From: Pseudoalteromonas neustonica
GTDB lineage: Bacteria; Pseudomonadota; Gammaproteobacteria; Enterobacterales; Alteromonadaceae
Length of the DNA: 64,000 nt
Reading direction: 5' to 3'
Assembly (NCBI RefSeq): GCF_001653135.1
Contig: NZ_BDDS01000008.1
Location: forward strand, 1 to 64,000
Within the stretch, counting starts at the first letter, position 1, and every line of letters begins with the position of its first letter. The notes under the pieces are model-generated. The model saw only the letters and a list, made by a program, of their open reading frames with translations. It searched no databases and was not told the origin of the DNA. The translations under genes were made by a program, and so were the position numbers. Below, one piece after another: positions 1 to 7,399 of the stretch.

Positions 1-929
1 GTATTACCTACTTTAGTACGCCAAGTGTTACCAGCCACGAAGCGTATGATCATTGGAACGGTAAATGGTTTCGTAAAACCAAAGCCTGTAACGATCCTGA
101 ATTTGCTATTGATGTTAGCCATAAAAACTTAAAGCACGGCTTGCTGTGTGAAGACGGTATTTGGCGCCAAATGCTCACTGTGCACGATGTGGTGAATTCA
201 GGCTTTGACCGCATTGATATCAGTGTACTTGAAAACGAATACTCGCTAGATGAGTTTAATAACTTGTTTATGTGTAAGTTTATTGATGATGCACACAGCG
301 CGTTTAACTTAAAACAATTAATGAACTGTGTAGGCGACTCAACCAAATGGACTGACTTTGATTTAGAGTATGAGCGCCCTTATGGTTTAAAACCTGTCGT
401 TATTGGGTTTGATCCTGCCCGCTTTGGCGACAAAGCCAGTGTTGCCGTACTCAGTGCCCCCATGAAGCCAGGCGAAAAATTCCGCCTGCTTGAAGCAATC
501 GATTTAAGCGGCAATGACTTTGAAGCCATGGCCGCTGAAATAAAGCTCCTCACCGAAAAATACAACGTGGTCCATATTGGCGTAGATACCACCGGCATAG
601 GGTACGGCGTGTGGGAGCTTATCACTAAGTTTTACCCTAACGCAGAGCCTATTCATTACAACCCAATTATTAAAAACCGCATGGTGATCAAGGCAATCAA
701 CGTTATTCAAAACCGTCGCCTTGAGTTTGACCAGGACGCGGTAAATATTGCCAGCTCGTTTATTAATATTCGCCGCAAAGTGGTTGGCGATCAAATTACC
801 TATGCCACAAACCGCACCGCCACCACCGGCCATGCCGATATTGCATGGGCAATTATGCACGCCATGTTATTTGAACCACTCGACGGCAACGCCCTTAACC
901 GTCAAACCTCTGTAGGAATTGCAGCTTAA
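1..929 (+). CDS. Phage terminase large subunit, P2 gpP-like (5' end outside window)
   Basis: The reading frame is open from base 3, so the gene begins before the window; the TTG at 141 is internal, not the start. About 308 C-terminal residues are visible. The part IGFDPARFGDKASVAV, followed by a second beta-strand with VDTTGIGYG, is the RNase H-like nuclease half of a large terminase, which cuts concatemeric DNA during packaging; the ATPase half is off the edge. It is followed immediately by a P2-type portal gene (stop and start overlap at 929), the P then Q order of the P2 PQ operon. In P2 the scaffold and capsid genes diverge from P, so they should lie left of the window. Assignment to the P2 family rests on this gene order plus the portal sequence. 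Confidence 0.88.
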   Translation, partial: ITYFSTPSVTSHEAYDHWNGKWFRKTKACNDPEFAIDVSHKNLKHGLLCEDGIWRQMLTVHDVVNSGFDRIDISVLENEYSLDEFNNLFMCKFIDDAHSAFNLKQLMNCVGDSTKWTDFDLEYERPYGLKPVVIGFDPARFGDKASVAVLSAPMKPGEKFRLLEAIDLSGNDFEAMAAEIKLLTEKYNVVHIGVDTTGIGYGVWELITKFYPNAEPIHYNPIIKNRMVIKAINVIQNRRLEFDQDAVNIASSFINIRRKVVGDQITYATNRTATTGHADIAWAIMHAMLFEPLDGNALNRQTSVGIAA

Positions 930-1996
930 TGACCAAACCACGATTACAAGTAAGTAACGGCCAAGCGCCTAACTACAATCAACGCACCGCAATGACCGAT
1001 TCATTTAGCTTTGGTGATCCTGAGCCCTGTTTAGATAACCGGCTAACCGATTACGTTGGGGTATTTAGCGACAGCAACGGCATTTATGCACCGCCCATTA
1101 GTTTGCACGGCTTGGTTAAGTTGCTGCGAGTAAATGCCCAGCATGGGCCAATACTCTACTTTAAGCGCAACATGATCTTAAAGTGGTATAAACCAAACCC
1201 GCTATTGAGCCACCAAGCCCTTAGCAAGTTTGCGTTTGATTTACTGTGGAGCGGTAACGCGTATTTACAGATTATTAAAAACGCCTTTGGGCAAGTCATT
1301 AAACTGCGCCATTTGCCCGCCCTCACTATGCGCTATACAGATAAACGCGGGGTGTATGCGCAATTAAGTAACCAAAGCCATGAGCCTATTTATTTTAATG
1401 CCGGTGAAGTTATACACGTAAAAGAGTATGACCCCGCCCAAGGCATTTACGGCATGCCGCAATATTACGGTGGTATTCAATCAGCGTTACTCAATGAAGA
1501 TGCCACGCTATTTCGCCGTCGCTATTACAAAAACGGCGCGCACATGGGCTTTATATTTTCAATGGCTGACCCGTTCATGAGCCTAGAAGATGAAAACGCA
1601 CTAAAAAAAGCCATTCAAGACAGTAAAGGCGTGGGCAACTTTAGGAGTTTATTTTTAAACTTTAGGGGACAAAAAGCCGATGCTGAAAAGTCATTAAAAA
1701 TAACCCCTGTGGGCGACATATCAACTAAAGACGAATTTGAGCGCATTAAAAAAATCACCCTAAACGACATGCTCAGTATGCACCGGGCACAAGAAGCACT
1801 AAGCGGCCAATCATCTGGCGACAGCCCCGGCTTTGGTGATTTAGACAAAATCACCCGCGCTTATTACAACAACGAAGTTGTGCCCCTGCAGCAAGATGTT
1901 TTAGGGATCAATAACTACTTGCCTACTGCACAGCACATTGATTTTAAAGAGCCTGAGTATTCAGACCTAAACCCAACACCTAAGGAAAGCGCATGA
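929..1996 (+). CDS. Phage portal protein, P2 gpQ-like
   Basis: 355 residues, the usual length for the P2 gpQ/PBSX portal family. The family signature is clear in the middle: GMPQYYGGIQSALLNEDATL followed by a FRRRYYKNGAHMGFIF segment. The portal forms the dodecameric ring at the capsid vertex through which the terminase pumps DNA. The start ATG overlaps the terminase stop codon by one base, so translation is coupled. The C-terminal part (SSGDSPGFGDLDKITRAYY) is also typical of the family. The next gene starts four bases before this stop. No anomaly is seen; the gene looks intact. Confidence 0.93.
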   Translation: MTKPRLQVSNGQAPNYNQRTAMTDSFSFGDPEPCLDNRLTDYVGVFSDSNGIYAPPISLHGLVKLLRVNAQHGPILYFKRNMILKWYKPNPLLSHQALSKFAFDLLWSGNAYLQIIKNAFGQVIKLRHLPALTMRYTDKRGVYAQLSNQSHEPIYFNAGEVIHVKEYDPAQGIYGMPQYYGGIQSALLNEDATLFRRRYYKNGAHMGFIFSMADPFMSLEDENALKKAIQDSKGVGNFRSLFLNFRGQKADAEKSLKITPVGDISTKDEFERIKKITLNDMLSMHRAQEALSGQSSGDSPGFGDLDKITRAYYNNEVVPLQQDVLGINNYLPTAQHIDFKEPEYSDLNPTPKESA

Positions 1997-2319
1997 GCTG
2001 GATTGATGTTATCGAATTTATAAAACAATGGGGGCGATTACTTATGTTGAGTTTTTTAGCAGCCGCAATCCAAATGTATTTGAGCAAACGGCAATTTACG
2101 TTTTTTCATTACTTTATGAGTGTATTAATTGCGATATTTGCAGCCTACCTATCAGCCATGTTTTGTGAATGGCGCGGGTTTGATGAAAACCTAAAAACAG
2201 GCGTGATTGGGGTAACAGCCTACGCTGCCCCGCACTTGCTTGAAGGGTTCGACAAGCTAATAAAAGCCTTTAGTAAAGACCCTAAAGCGTTTATTAAATT
2301 GATCAGGGGGATAAAATAA
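1993..2319 (+). CDS. Putative phage holin (three-helix membrane protein)
   Basis: 108 residues with hydrophobic segments at about 12-30, 36-58 and 68-85 and a basic C-terminal tail ending in KAFIKLIRGIK. The segment around TAYAAPHLLEGFDKL recalls the LydA/phage_holin_3_3 type holins, but this is recognition by eye, not a search. The ATG overlaps the portal stop by four bases and the next gene starts at this stop, so the portal and both membrane genes form one tightly packed operon. A holin would permeabilise the inner membrane at lysis. Finding holin-like genes directly after Q, at the cos side of the genome, differs from P2, where lysis genes are downstream of the capsid genes. Confidence 0.6.
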   Translation: MSWIDVIEFIKQWGRLLMLSFLAAAIQMYLSKRQFTFFHYFMSVLIAIFAAYLSAMFCEWRGFDENLKTGVIGVTAYAAPHLLEGFDKLIKAFSKDPKAFIKLIRGIK

Positions 2320-2774
2320 TGGGATGGTTAAAAACACTGGTTTCATTTATCACAGACCCAATAGCCGATTTAACCGGCGGCTATGTTGAGCGTAAACGCA
2401 TAGCGGCTGAAATGGCCGCTGATGTAGCACGTGCTGAAAACAATTTCAAAATTGCCCAGTTTAATGCTAAAGCAAAGCGCTGCATGCAAGCCGAGCAAAA
2501 CGACGCGGACTATGACTTGCTGGTGCTGAAGAACCGCGACAAAACCATCATGGATGAAGTGATCATTTTATTCTTTTTGGGTTTGTTTGTGTGCCATTTT
2601 ATACCTGCCATGCAACCGTATATGCAAAAAGGCTGGCAAGCCATGGGCTATAACGGCGCGCCCTGGTACTTTGAATTTGTGATTGTCGGTATTGCCGTTT
2701 CAACGCTTGGGCTAATGCGGTTGTTTAGAGCGTTTTGGGGGAATCGGGATAAAAAGCAAAGCGCTACTAGTTAG
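2319..2774 (+). CDS. Putative 3TM-type phage holin or membrane protein
   Basis: 151 residues. The N-terminal half is amphipathic and charged (ERKRIAAEMAADVARAE), followed by RDKTIMDEVIILFFLGLFV and a second hydrophobic stretch (PWYFEFVIVGIAVSTLGLMR) with a basic end. The arrangement of a charged helical stretch, an acidic residue before the first membrane helix, P..QPY...GW in the loop and a final hydrophobic segment is like the 3TM holin family associated with phages and gene-transfer agents; this is a family-level impression. It starts on the stop of the preceding holin-like gene and closes the PQ operon. A hairpin terminator follows at once. Confidence 0.55.
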   Translation: MGWLKTLVSFITDPIADLTGGYVERKRIAAEMAADVARAENNFKIAQFNAKAKRCMQAEQNDADYDLLVLKNRDKTIMDEVIILFFLGLFVCHFIPAMQPYMQKGWQAMGYNGAPWYFEFVIVGIAVSTLGLMRLFRAFWGNRDKKQSATS

Positions 2775-2781
2775 CGCTTTT
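2758..2781. terminator. Bidirectional hairpin terminator after the PQ-holin operon
   Basis: AAAGCGCTA and TAGCGCTTT form a 9-bp perfect stem around a 5-nt loop, with T-runs on both strands. It separates the plus-strand late operon from the convergent minus-strand accessory genes. Confidence 0.75.
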
Positions 2782-2799
2782 AAATATAATCCCCTTGAG

Positions 2800-3252
2800 T
2801 TATTTTTTCGGCAAAGTCTGATATAACTTCGCTATCCAAGAATCAAATTTTTTGCCTTGTTCATATAGCATCACATCATACATTTCAGGATTTAGTATTA
2901 AAAATGTCTCCTTAAACAAACTAAAATCAAGGTCATCCATTTTTTTATCTTTTTTTATTCTTAAAAATATTTTTGTGAAATCTTTTGATTCGTAACCAAT
3001 ATTTTTCTTCCCTAAAGATAATGGTCGCCCCTTTTTTTCTATACCAAACGACTGAGCCACTTTAAATGCCTCTTCCTTCACTTTAAATACTTTGTCGTGT
3101 AACGCAAGGCGAGTAATTACATCTATTGATTGTTGGCATTTAAAATGTTTTAAAGCTTGTAATGCTGAAAGGCGTTTTTTCCAATCATATTTACAATTAG
3201 CATTTTTAACTAACTCTTGTATGTTTGCTGGTGTTTTATTTTGTATTTCCAT
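2800..3252 (-). CDS. HEAT-repeat-like protein of unknown function
   Basis: 150 residues, not recognised as a named family. Residues about 20-68 read as two antiparallel helices of HEAT type: YDWKKRLSALQALKHF, then SIDVITRLALHDKVFKVKEEAFKVA. The C-terminal part is lysine-rich and then helical. A good Shine-Dalgarno sequence (AAGGAATAAA before the ATG) supports the start. It is the last gene before the convergent PQ-operon terminator, in the interval that corresponds to the old/tin accessory locus of P2, where superinfection-exclusion and defence genes are common. A role in protein-protein contact is all the sequence supports. The region is more AT-rich than the late genes, consistent with recent acquisition. 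Confidence 0.6.
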   Translation of the reverse strand: MEIQNKTPANIQELVKNANCKYDWKKRLSALQALKHFKCQQSIDVITRLALHDKVFKVKEEAFKVAQSFGIEKKGRPLSLGKKNIGYESKDFTKIFLRIKKDKKMDDLDFSLFKETFLILNPEMYDVMLYEQGKKFDSWIAKLYQTLPKK

Positions 3253-3394
3253 TTTATTCCTTTAAATTATATAGTTACTAAAAAGTTATATGCCTATTGA
3301 TTAACCTAACCAAGCTCTTTCTTTCAACCTTTGGGGCAATCGCATTAAATAAGTCTGCGCTCTAAGCTATATTCGCATAGCATGAAAAATAAGC

Positions 3395-3679
3395 CTAATG
3401 AACGTAAGTAGCATCAATGTGACAACCAACTAAAGTTAAGGAGTTCAGTAACTCCCTTATAATTTTTCTGTCAGATGATTTGGGCTTTAGTATCGTAAAA
3501 CTAATTTCATAAAAGTCACCTCTAACATCAGACTTTTCAAAAGATACTTCTGGTGAGGTGGTGTTTGCTCGATAGTTTTTAACGATCAATCCTTTTAACT
3601 CCTCTAACTCTTCTTCATTGGCTTGAATGTTATAAATGTTTACATCTAATTTAGCTTTTCCATCTAATGCATTATTCAT
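3395..3679 (-). CDS. Hypothetical small protein (94 aa)
   Basis: 94 residues, no family recognised, no signal peptide or membrane segment. The predicted pattern is beta-alpha-beta: LDVNIYNIQ, then a helix with NEEELEELKGLIVKNY, then strands DFYEISFTI and a helix RKIIRELLNSL. A strong AGGAG Shine-Dalgarno lies six bases before the ATG. It stands alone between two minus-strand unknown genes in the accessory interval; a 140-bp gap to the HEAT-like gene and a 200-bp gap upstream suggest its own promoter. Confidence 0.55.
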   Translation of the reverse strand: MNNALDGKAKLDVNIYNIQANEEELEELKGLIVKNYRANTTSPEVSFEKSDVRGDFYEISFTILKPKSSDRKIIRELLNSLTLVGCHIDATYVH

Positions 3680-3882
3680 TGTAACTCCTGTGATGTAATT
3701 GTTATTTACGCATATTAATAATAGCCTAACCGCTGGATATTAGGTAAAAATACTTAGTTGTAATTTGCGAATAAGGAGTAATTAGCTCCCTATATGTAAC
3801 AGGCATTTACACAGTTTTTTTACATCCATCAAGTAACAATCTAGTCAAAATTTACTACTTATAAATTTCATAAAATATAAAA

Positions 3883-4440
3883 TTAATTAGGGATTTGGCT
3901 TTTCCAATGTTCAAGCACGTCTATACAGTCGATAAATTTTTCATCTACTTGTTCATCTTTATTCTCTAAAATATTTAACGCATCGCCATATGCTTCAACC
4001 AAAAATAAATGCTCATTTTCAGTAGTGCGTTTACTTGTACCTATATGGTTTATTTCAAGTTTCAGTCTTTTAACTATCCTATCATTATGAGTCTCCCACT
4101 CTGCATCTGAAAAATCCTCATTAGGTAACAGTAGGTTTAACTCAACCAATAAAGCGTCGACTCTTTCTTTTATTAATTCTAATTTCATATCCTGCCTTTT
4201 TGAATACCATTCAATTTCTAATGCATGTTCAAATTTACCTGCAACAACTTCCAGTCGGTTAAGTGCCCTTGTGAAATTTGGCCCCTTCACACCATTAAGC
4301 GTTGCTGCATTGGTCTTGCTGATACCGCGAACCAAGTAATCACTGAGTGCCGCTTTTATATCTTCGCTGGTACTTTTACCAAACGATAAAAGTGCATCTA
4401 ATCGCTCTTGGCTTTGTGAGCCTTTGTGTAAATATTTCAT
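3883..4440 (-). CDS. PapB-family-like DNA-binding protein
   Basis: 185 residues. Residues about 28-62 (DIKAALSDYLVRGISKTNAA, then GVKGPNFTRALNRL) match the HTH region of PapB-type fimbrial regulators: a DYLVxG core, then S-K/R, then F..AL.RL. PapB proteins are about 100 residues; here a helical C-terminal extension of roughly 110 residues is added, with no recognised domain. The upstream region contains three GATC sites in a GATCTTTT-like context and repeated TTGTCA motifs, which may be its targets. Fimbrial genes are absent, so its regulon is unknown; autoregulation of its own promoter or control of neighbouring prophage cargo are possible. The HTH call is moderately secure; the function is inference. 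Confidence 0.65.
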   Translation of the reverse strand: MKYLHKGSQSQERLDALLSFGKSTSEDIKAALSDYLVRGISKTNAATLNGVKGPNFTRALNRLEVVAGKFEHALEIEWYSKRQDMKLELIKERVDALLVELNLLLPNEDFSDAEWETHNDRIVKRLKLEINHIGTSKRTTENEHLFLVEAYGDALNILENKDEQVDEKFIDCIDVLEHWKSQIPN

Positions 4441-4504
4441 AATTTATTTATCACTTAACTGATAATAAATTAATGATATTTCAATATTAGGTAAATCACC
4501 AGCT

Positions 4505-4586
4505 ATTTGATCTTTTTGTTGTCACTTTATTGTCAAACATTGTCACTTTTTGACAATGCGATCTTTTTAAAATCACTTACAGATCC
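4505..4586. promoter_or_regulatory. GATC boxes and TTGTCA repeats upstream of the PapB-like gene
   Basis: Three GATC sites at 4509, 4560 and 4582 sit in similar contexts (GATCTTTTTG, GATCTTTTTA, GATCCTTTTA), resembling the GATC boxes of pap-type phase-variable operons. Between the first two are three TTGTCA motifs, two of them completed as an inverted repeat TTGTCACTTTTTGACAA. Binding by the adjacent PapB-like protein is inferred. Confidence 0.4.
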
Positions 4587-4599
4587 TTTTACTGGGCTG

Positions 4600-4720
4600 G
4601 CTGGCGATTAATAGTATGTCACTGGGGTTGTCAATTTGACGCGTTTTTTGCACGAAAGCGGAAGGCGAGGAGGAGTGAATTTTTCGCCCTTTTGGTTCTC
4701 AGCAGCTGGCCTTTCGAGTC
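4600..4720. other. Non-coding GC-richer segment; candidate cos region
   Basis: The gap 4441-4860 has no convincing gene. Within it, GGCGAGGAGGAGTGAA at about 4663-4678, preceded by GCGGAA, resembles the left half of the P2/186 cohesive-end sequence (GGCGAGGCGGGGAAAGCAC as I remember it). P2 cos lies between Q and old, the same interval as here. The orientation relative to Q is opposite to P2, and the right half does not match, so this is only a candidate. AAGGCGA and TCGCC-TT flank the stretch as a small inverted repeat. Confidence 0.25.
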
Positions 4721-4860
4721 AACTAAATATAATGCTTTGTGCTTTAGAGCGGGACTAACCCGCTAATTAAATTAATGATGGATGAAGTCGTAAGGAATAC
4801 TGAGGTTGATAGTAAAGCCTACAGTCAATTTAAACTATTTATAGGCATTTATTGTTCAAT

Positions 4861-5388
4861 TCAACTATATGTTGCGTCTGAATTTATATGTGGCTTGTAG
4901 TCATAATGATATGTAATTATTTCACGCGCCACAGCAGGAAACTCTATAGCTTCATCTTTCTTTCCCATAAAACAAATTGCTGCTACTTTGCAGATATCTT
5001 TCTGTTGTCTTTGGATGTACACATCTGGTGGTTCAGAAATATTGCATTCACCTTCATCAGCCCAATCACCCTCAAGGCTTATTTTTTTTACATACACGTC
5101 AAAGCCCTTTTTCAAACCAAGAGCCTCACGAACTTTTAGTAAGCATATACCTTCCACTATCAGATATTTCGATTTTTCATTAATAGCTTGACTAAGGCTA
5201 TCTAACTTTAAACTGCCAAAGTAAGAACCCTGATTCGGGACCAAGTAATCATCAACATGAATAACATTGTACTTTAATTTTTTTGCTAGCTCTGTTGCCA
5301 AATAACTCTTTCCTGAGCCATCCTTTCCATCAATCCAAATTATTGTAACTGCCGATAAATATCTAATATGCTTAATTAGATCTTCCAT
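4861..5388 (-). CDS. Uridine-kinase-like P-loop protein
   Basis: 175 residues. Walker A IDGKDGSGKS lies near residues 19-28; HVDDYLVPNQG matches the HxDDF/Y region after the second strand of uridine kinase/AAA_18-type small-molecule kinases; YLIVEGICLL is the Walker B-like strand. Together they indicate a nucleoside or small-molecule kinase fold. The family's usual length is about 200 residues, so it seems complete. The ATG has a weak Shine-Dalgarno. It is cargo in the accessory interval of the prophage, with no metabolic partner nearby. Uncertain: whether it acts on nucleosides, on another small molecule, or on a toxin or antibiotic substrate. Confidence 0.7.
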   Translation of the reverse strand: MEDLIKHIRYLSAVTIIWIDGKDGSGKSYLATELAKKLKYNVIHVDDYLVPNQGSYFGSLKLDSLSQAINEKSKYLIVEGICLLKVREALGLKKGFDVYVKKISLEGDWADEGECNISEPPDVYIQRQQKDICKVAAICFMGKKDEAIEFPAVAREIITYHYDYKPHINSDATYS

Positions 5389-5476
5389 GCCTTACTCACT
5401 CATAAATATTGCTGCATAATGCTCCCTGCCACTAACTACCTTAGACACACTTAAAGTGAAGGGCCTGACTTACTAT

Positions 5477-5830
5477 TTAATAATTTTCTTCTTCTAAATC
5501 AAGATTAATATTAATGTGTTTTGACTTATCAGGGTTAAACAAACCATCAGCAATATATTCACAATAGTCTGGCTGCCAATGGATTTGACCAGTTTTAACT
5601 CTTTCACCCCATTCATCCCATTTTTTCTTATTATCTGATGCATCATAAGCTTCACTAAAACTAATACCGTGAATTTCTTTAAATCGCTTGTTAAATTCGA
5701 TGTTCAATAATCGCGCTTTATCATCTTCGAGTTTTCTAATTCGTTCATCTTTTGCACCAGAGTCTTTAACCGCTATATAAATAATTAAAACAATAAATCC
5801 AAAAACAACAGCTTCAATAATCCAACCCAT
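5477..5830 (-). CDS. Small membrane-anchored protein of unknown function
   Basis: 117 residues. One N-terminal transmembrane helix (IIEAVVFGFIVLIIYIAV, about 4-21) is followed by a charged helical region (DERIRKLEDDKARLL) and an acidic C-terminus. The topology is probably N-out with a cytoplasmic tail. No family is recognised. It is divergent from the Ogr-like gene 120 bp away and upstream, on the same strand, of the kinase-like gene; the two may be co-transcribed across an 88-bp gap. Confidence 0.55.
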   Translation of the reverse strand: MGWIIEAVVFGFIVLIIYIAVKDSGAKDERIRKLEDDKARLLNIEFNKRFKEIHGISFSEAYDASDNKKKWDEWGERVKTGQIHWQPDYCEYIADGLFNPDKSKHININLDLEEENY

Positions 5831-5886
5831 ATTTAGCCCTTTGAATTAATATAAATTATGCTCATATTTTACAGCTGCTTTATGGT

Positions 5887-5922
5887 TTGTCACAAACTAA
5901 ATCACTGTATATAATAACAGTG
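5887..5922 (+). promoter_or_regulatory. Sigma-70 promoter of the Ogr-like gene overlapped by a LexA box
   Basis: TTGTCA (5887-5892), a 17-bp spacer and TATAAT (5910-5915) form a near-consensus promoter. CTGTATATAATAACAG (5905-5920) is a CTGT-N8-ACAG LexA operator covering the -10 box, extended to CACTGT...ACAGTG. A second small palindrome, GTTTGTCACAAAC, overlaps the -35. Repression by LexA is inferred from the site. Confidence 0.75.
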
Positions 5923-5948
5923 TATTTTATTAACGATTGGTAGTTATT

Positions 5949-6194
5949 ATGGCGCGGGTTACTTGTCCAAATTGTGAAGCTAAAGCAATAATTACGTCAC
6001 GCGAAAAGCAAAGCGCGCATGTTGTTAATTTGTATTGCTCATGTACCAATACAAAAGAGTGCGGGGCTACGTTCCGCATTACCCAATCGTTTGATCACTT
6101 CTTGAACCCACCATGTAAAACTACTGCGCAACTTGCCGCGGCGCTTATTAAAAATTTACCTCGAGAACAACAATTAGAATTGATAGGACTTTAA
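5949..6194 (+). CDS. ogr: Ogr/Delta-family late-gene transcriptional activator
   Basis: 81 residues from the ATG at 5949; an upstream in-frame start at 5937 would add four residues but has worse spacing. The protein has the Ogr/Delta zinc-binding pattern: CPNC near the N-terminus, then YCSCTNTKECGATF with the second cysteine pair, and a hydrophilic C-terminus. Ogr of P2 and Delta of P4 recruit RNA polymerase to late promoters. In P2 ogr lies after gene D near att; here it lies in the A-Q interval. Its promoter carries a LexA box over the -10, so late-gene activation may be coupled directly to the SOS response. The family call is strong; the regulation is inferred. Confidence 0.88.
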   Translation: MARVTCPNCEAKAIITSREKQSAHVVNLYCSCTNTKECGATFRITQSFDHFLNPPCKTTAQLAAALIKNLPREQQLELIGL

Positions 6195-6453
6195 ATATTT
6201 TGTTTTCAATTGCTTATGCTTTAACAATGTAAACACCTAAAATTTAAGTTGCACAGCATAGACATCCAAAATATTCTAGTTTCAACATTGAAACAAAGCA
6301 GTAATACATCAATGGAAGGACTGCCCCATACATGCAATATGGGACAGTGAAGTCACTTGCTAAGATTTCAGCGAAGCGCTTATGTTTGCAAAAAAAGCTT
6401 AGCTGATTCTGGAATTTTGAGCAAGCCACATCTAAAAATTGGAGGATAATAAA

Positions 6454-6546
6454 TTGAAAATCAATTTATCCTTAGAGATTTCAGATCGTGCAATTATTAA
6501 TGTTACACACTTAATAATTGCAGTCAGTTCATTGTTCGCAATGTAA
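6454..6546 (+). CDS. Possible 30-aa hydrophobic peptide
   Basis: A TTG codon at 6454 lies seven bases after a strong GGAGGA Shine-Dalgarno (6441-6446) and opens a 30-codon frame with a hydrophobic C-terminal half (THLIIAVSSLFAM). A terminator follows directly. The rest of 6195-6453 shows no gene, only a hairpin with CCCATA/TATGGG arms near 6320-6345. The signals are suggestive, but such short frames arise by chance. It may be a membrane peptide co-transcribed with the Ogr-like gene. Confidence 0.3.
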   Translation: MKINLSLEISDRAIINVTHLIIAVSSLFAM

Positions 6547-6553
6547 TTAATTA

Positions 6554-6582
6554 GGGCTAAATTTATTTAGCCCTTTTTTTTT
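6554..6582. terminator. Terminator between the Ogr region and the Rha gene
   Basis: GGGCTAAA and TTTAGCCC form an 8-bp stem followed by nine T residues on the plus strand. It ends the plus-strand Ogr transcript; the minus-strand side has a shorter T-run and may also stop the Rha mRNA. Confidence 0.75.
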
Positions 6583-7399
6583 AATACTTTGCTAACTGAT
6601 CACCTGCTTGGCCTAGTGGGGCTAAAAATCGAGTGTTGTCTGGTGTAGGGTGGCCGTAGAGTTGGGCGCGTTTTTTGGCGTTAAACTCGCGTATGTAGCC
6701 TTCTTTAATATCGGCGCCTAGGTTTAGGTCCATCATTAAAAAGGTTAGGCCGTCTTTGGTTATGTAAAAAACAAACTGGCCGCTGGTTATGTCCCCTATC
6801 AACTCCGCGCTAAAGTTGCTGTATTTAAAATCGGTTGAGCATTTTAAGTTACGTATTAAATCAATTATTTCATCATGTGGGCGGTCAAATATACGTGCCA
6901 CGTTTAAAGAGCATGTGGCTATGGTGCTGCCCAGTTCTATGCAAGGATCTTTTATTGCCAGTGCTTTGGTGTGGTTAACATTGCTAAAAGCTACATCTGT
7001 ATCAAAATATGGGTGTGGTGTATGTTGCGGCAGTGCTGGGGTAATTGGTTTTGTTGGTAGACCGTAGAGTTTATTAGCCATTTGGTTAAACGCATTTATG
7101 TAGGCCTCTTTAATCAGGGCTGCTTTTTTGCCCGTAAAACCCATGACCAAAAACATAAAGCCGTCTTTCGTCATTTGATACACTTTTGATTTACGCTTTA
7201 CCGCGCCAGCCTGCACCGTTTCTACGTGGGCTGAAAAGTTAGCCGACGCAAATTTATCTGAACAATCTAAGTTTTCAATCTTTTGAATTACGTTTTTATG
7301 TAGTTTGCCAAACGCTTCTGCAACTTTACTAGACGCGGTTAATAACTGGTTATTTTCGTTAGTGATGGCATCACTAGGCAGAATATAAATATTAGTCAT
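6581..7399 (-). CDS. Phage regulatory protein with two Rha-type domains
   Basis: 272 residues from the ATG at 7399, which has a GAGGAG Shine-Dalgarno; the frame is open further upstream to 7549 (see the leader frame). Residues about 15-112 are a Rha domain: SSKVAEAFGKLHKNVIQKIE, then VYQMTKDGFMFLVMGFTGKK and AYINAFNQM. Residues about 160-252 repeat the plan (NVARIFDRPHDEIIDLIRNL, then FYITKDGLTFLMMDL). Rha-type proteins are phage regulators or antirepressors, and many lie behind C4 antisense RNA, as here. The two domains differ considerably, so the duplication is old. It is the last gene of the early minus-strand block. Confidence 0.85.
   Translation of the reverse strand: MTNIYILPSDAITNENNQLLTASSKVAEAFGKLHKNVIQKIENLDCSDKFASANFSAHVETVQAGAVKRKSKVYQMTKDGFMFLVMGFTGKKAALIKEAYINAFNQMANKLYGLPTKPITPALPQHTPHPYFDTDVAFSNVNHTKALAIKDPCIELGSTIATCSLNVARIFDRPHDEIIDLIRNLKCSTDFKYSNFSAELIGDITSGQFVFYITKDGLTFLMMDLNLGADIKEGYIREFNAKKRAQLYGHPTPDNTRFLAPLGQAGDQLAKY

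Noticed and set aside
6244-6429. 61-codon minus-strand frame
   Set aside because: No ribosome site, odd composition with many cysteines, and overlap with a plus-strand hairpin region; probably chance.
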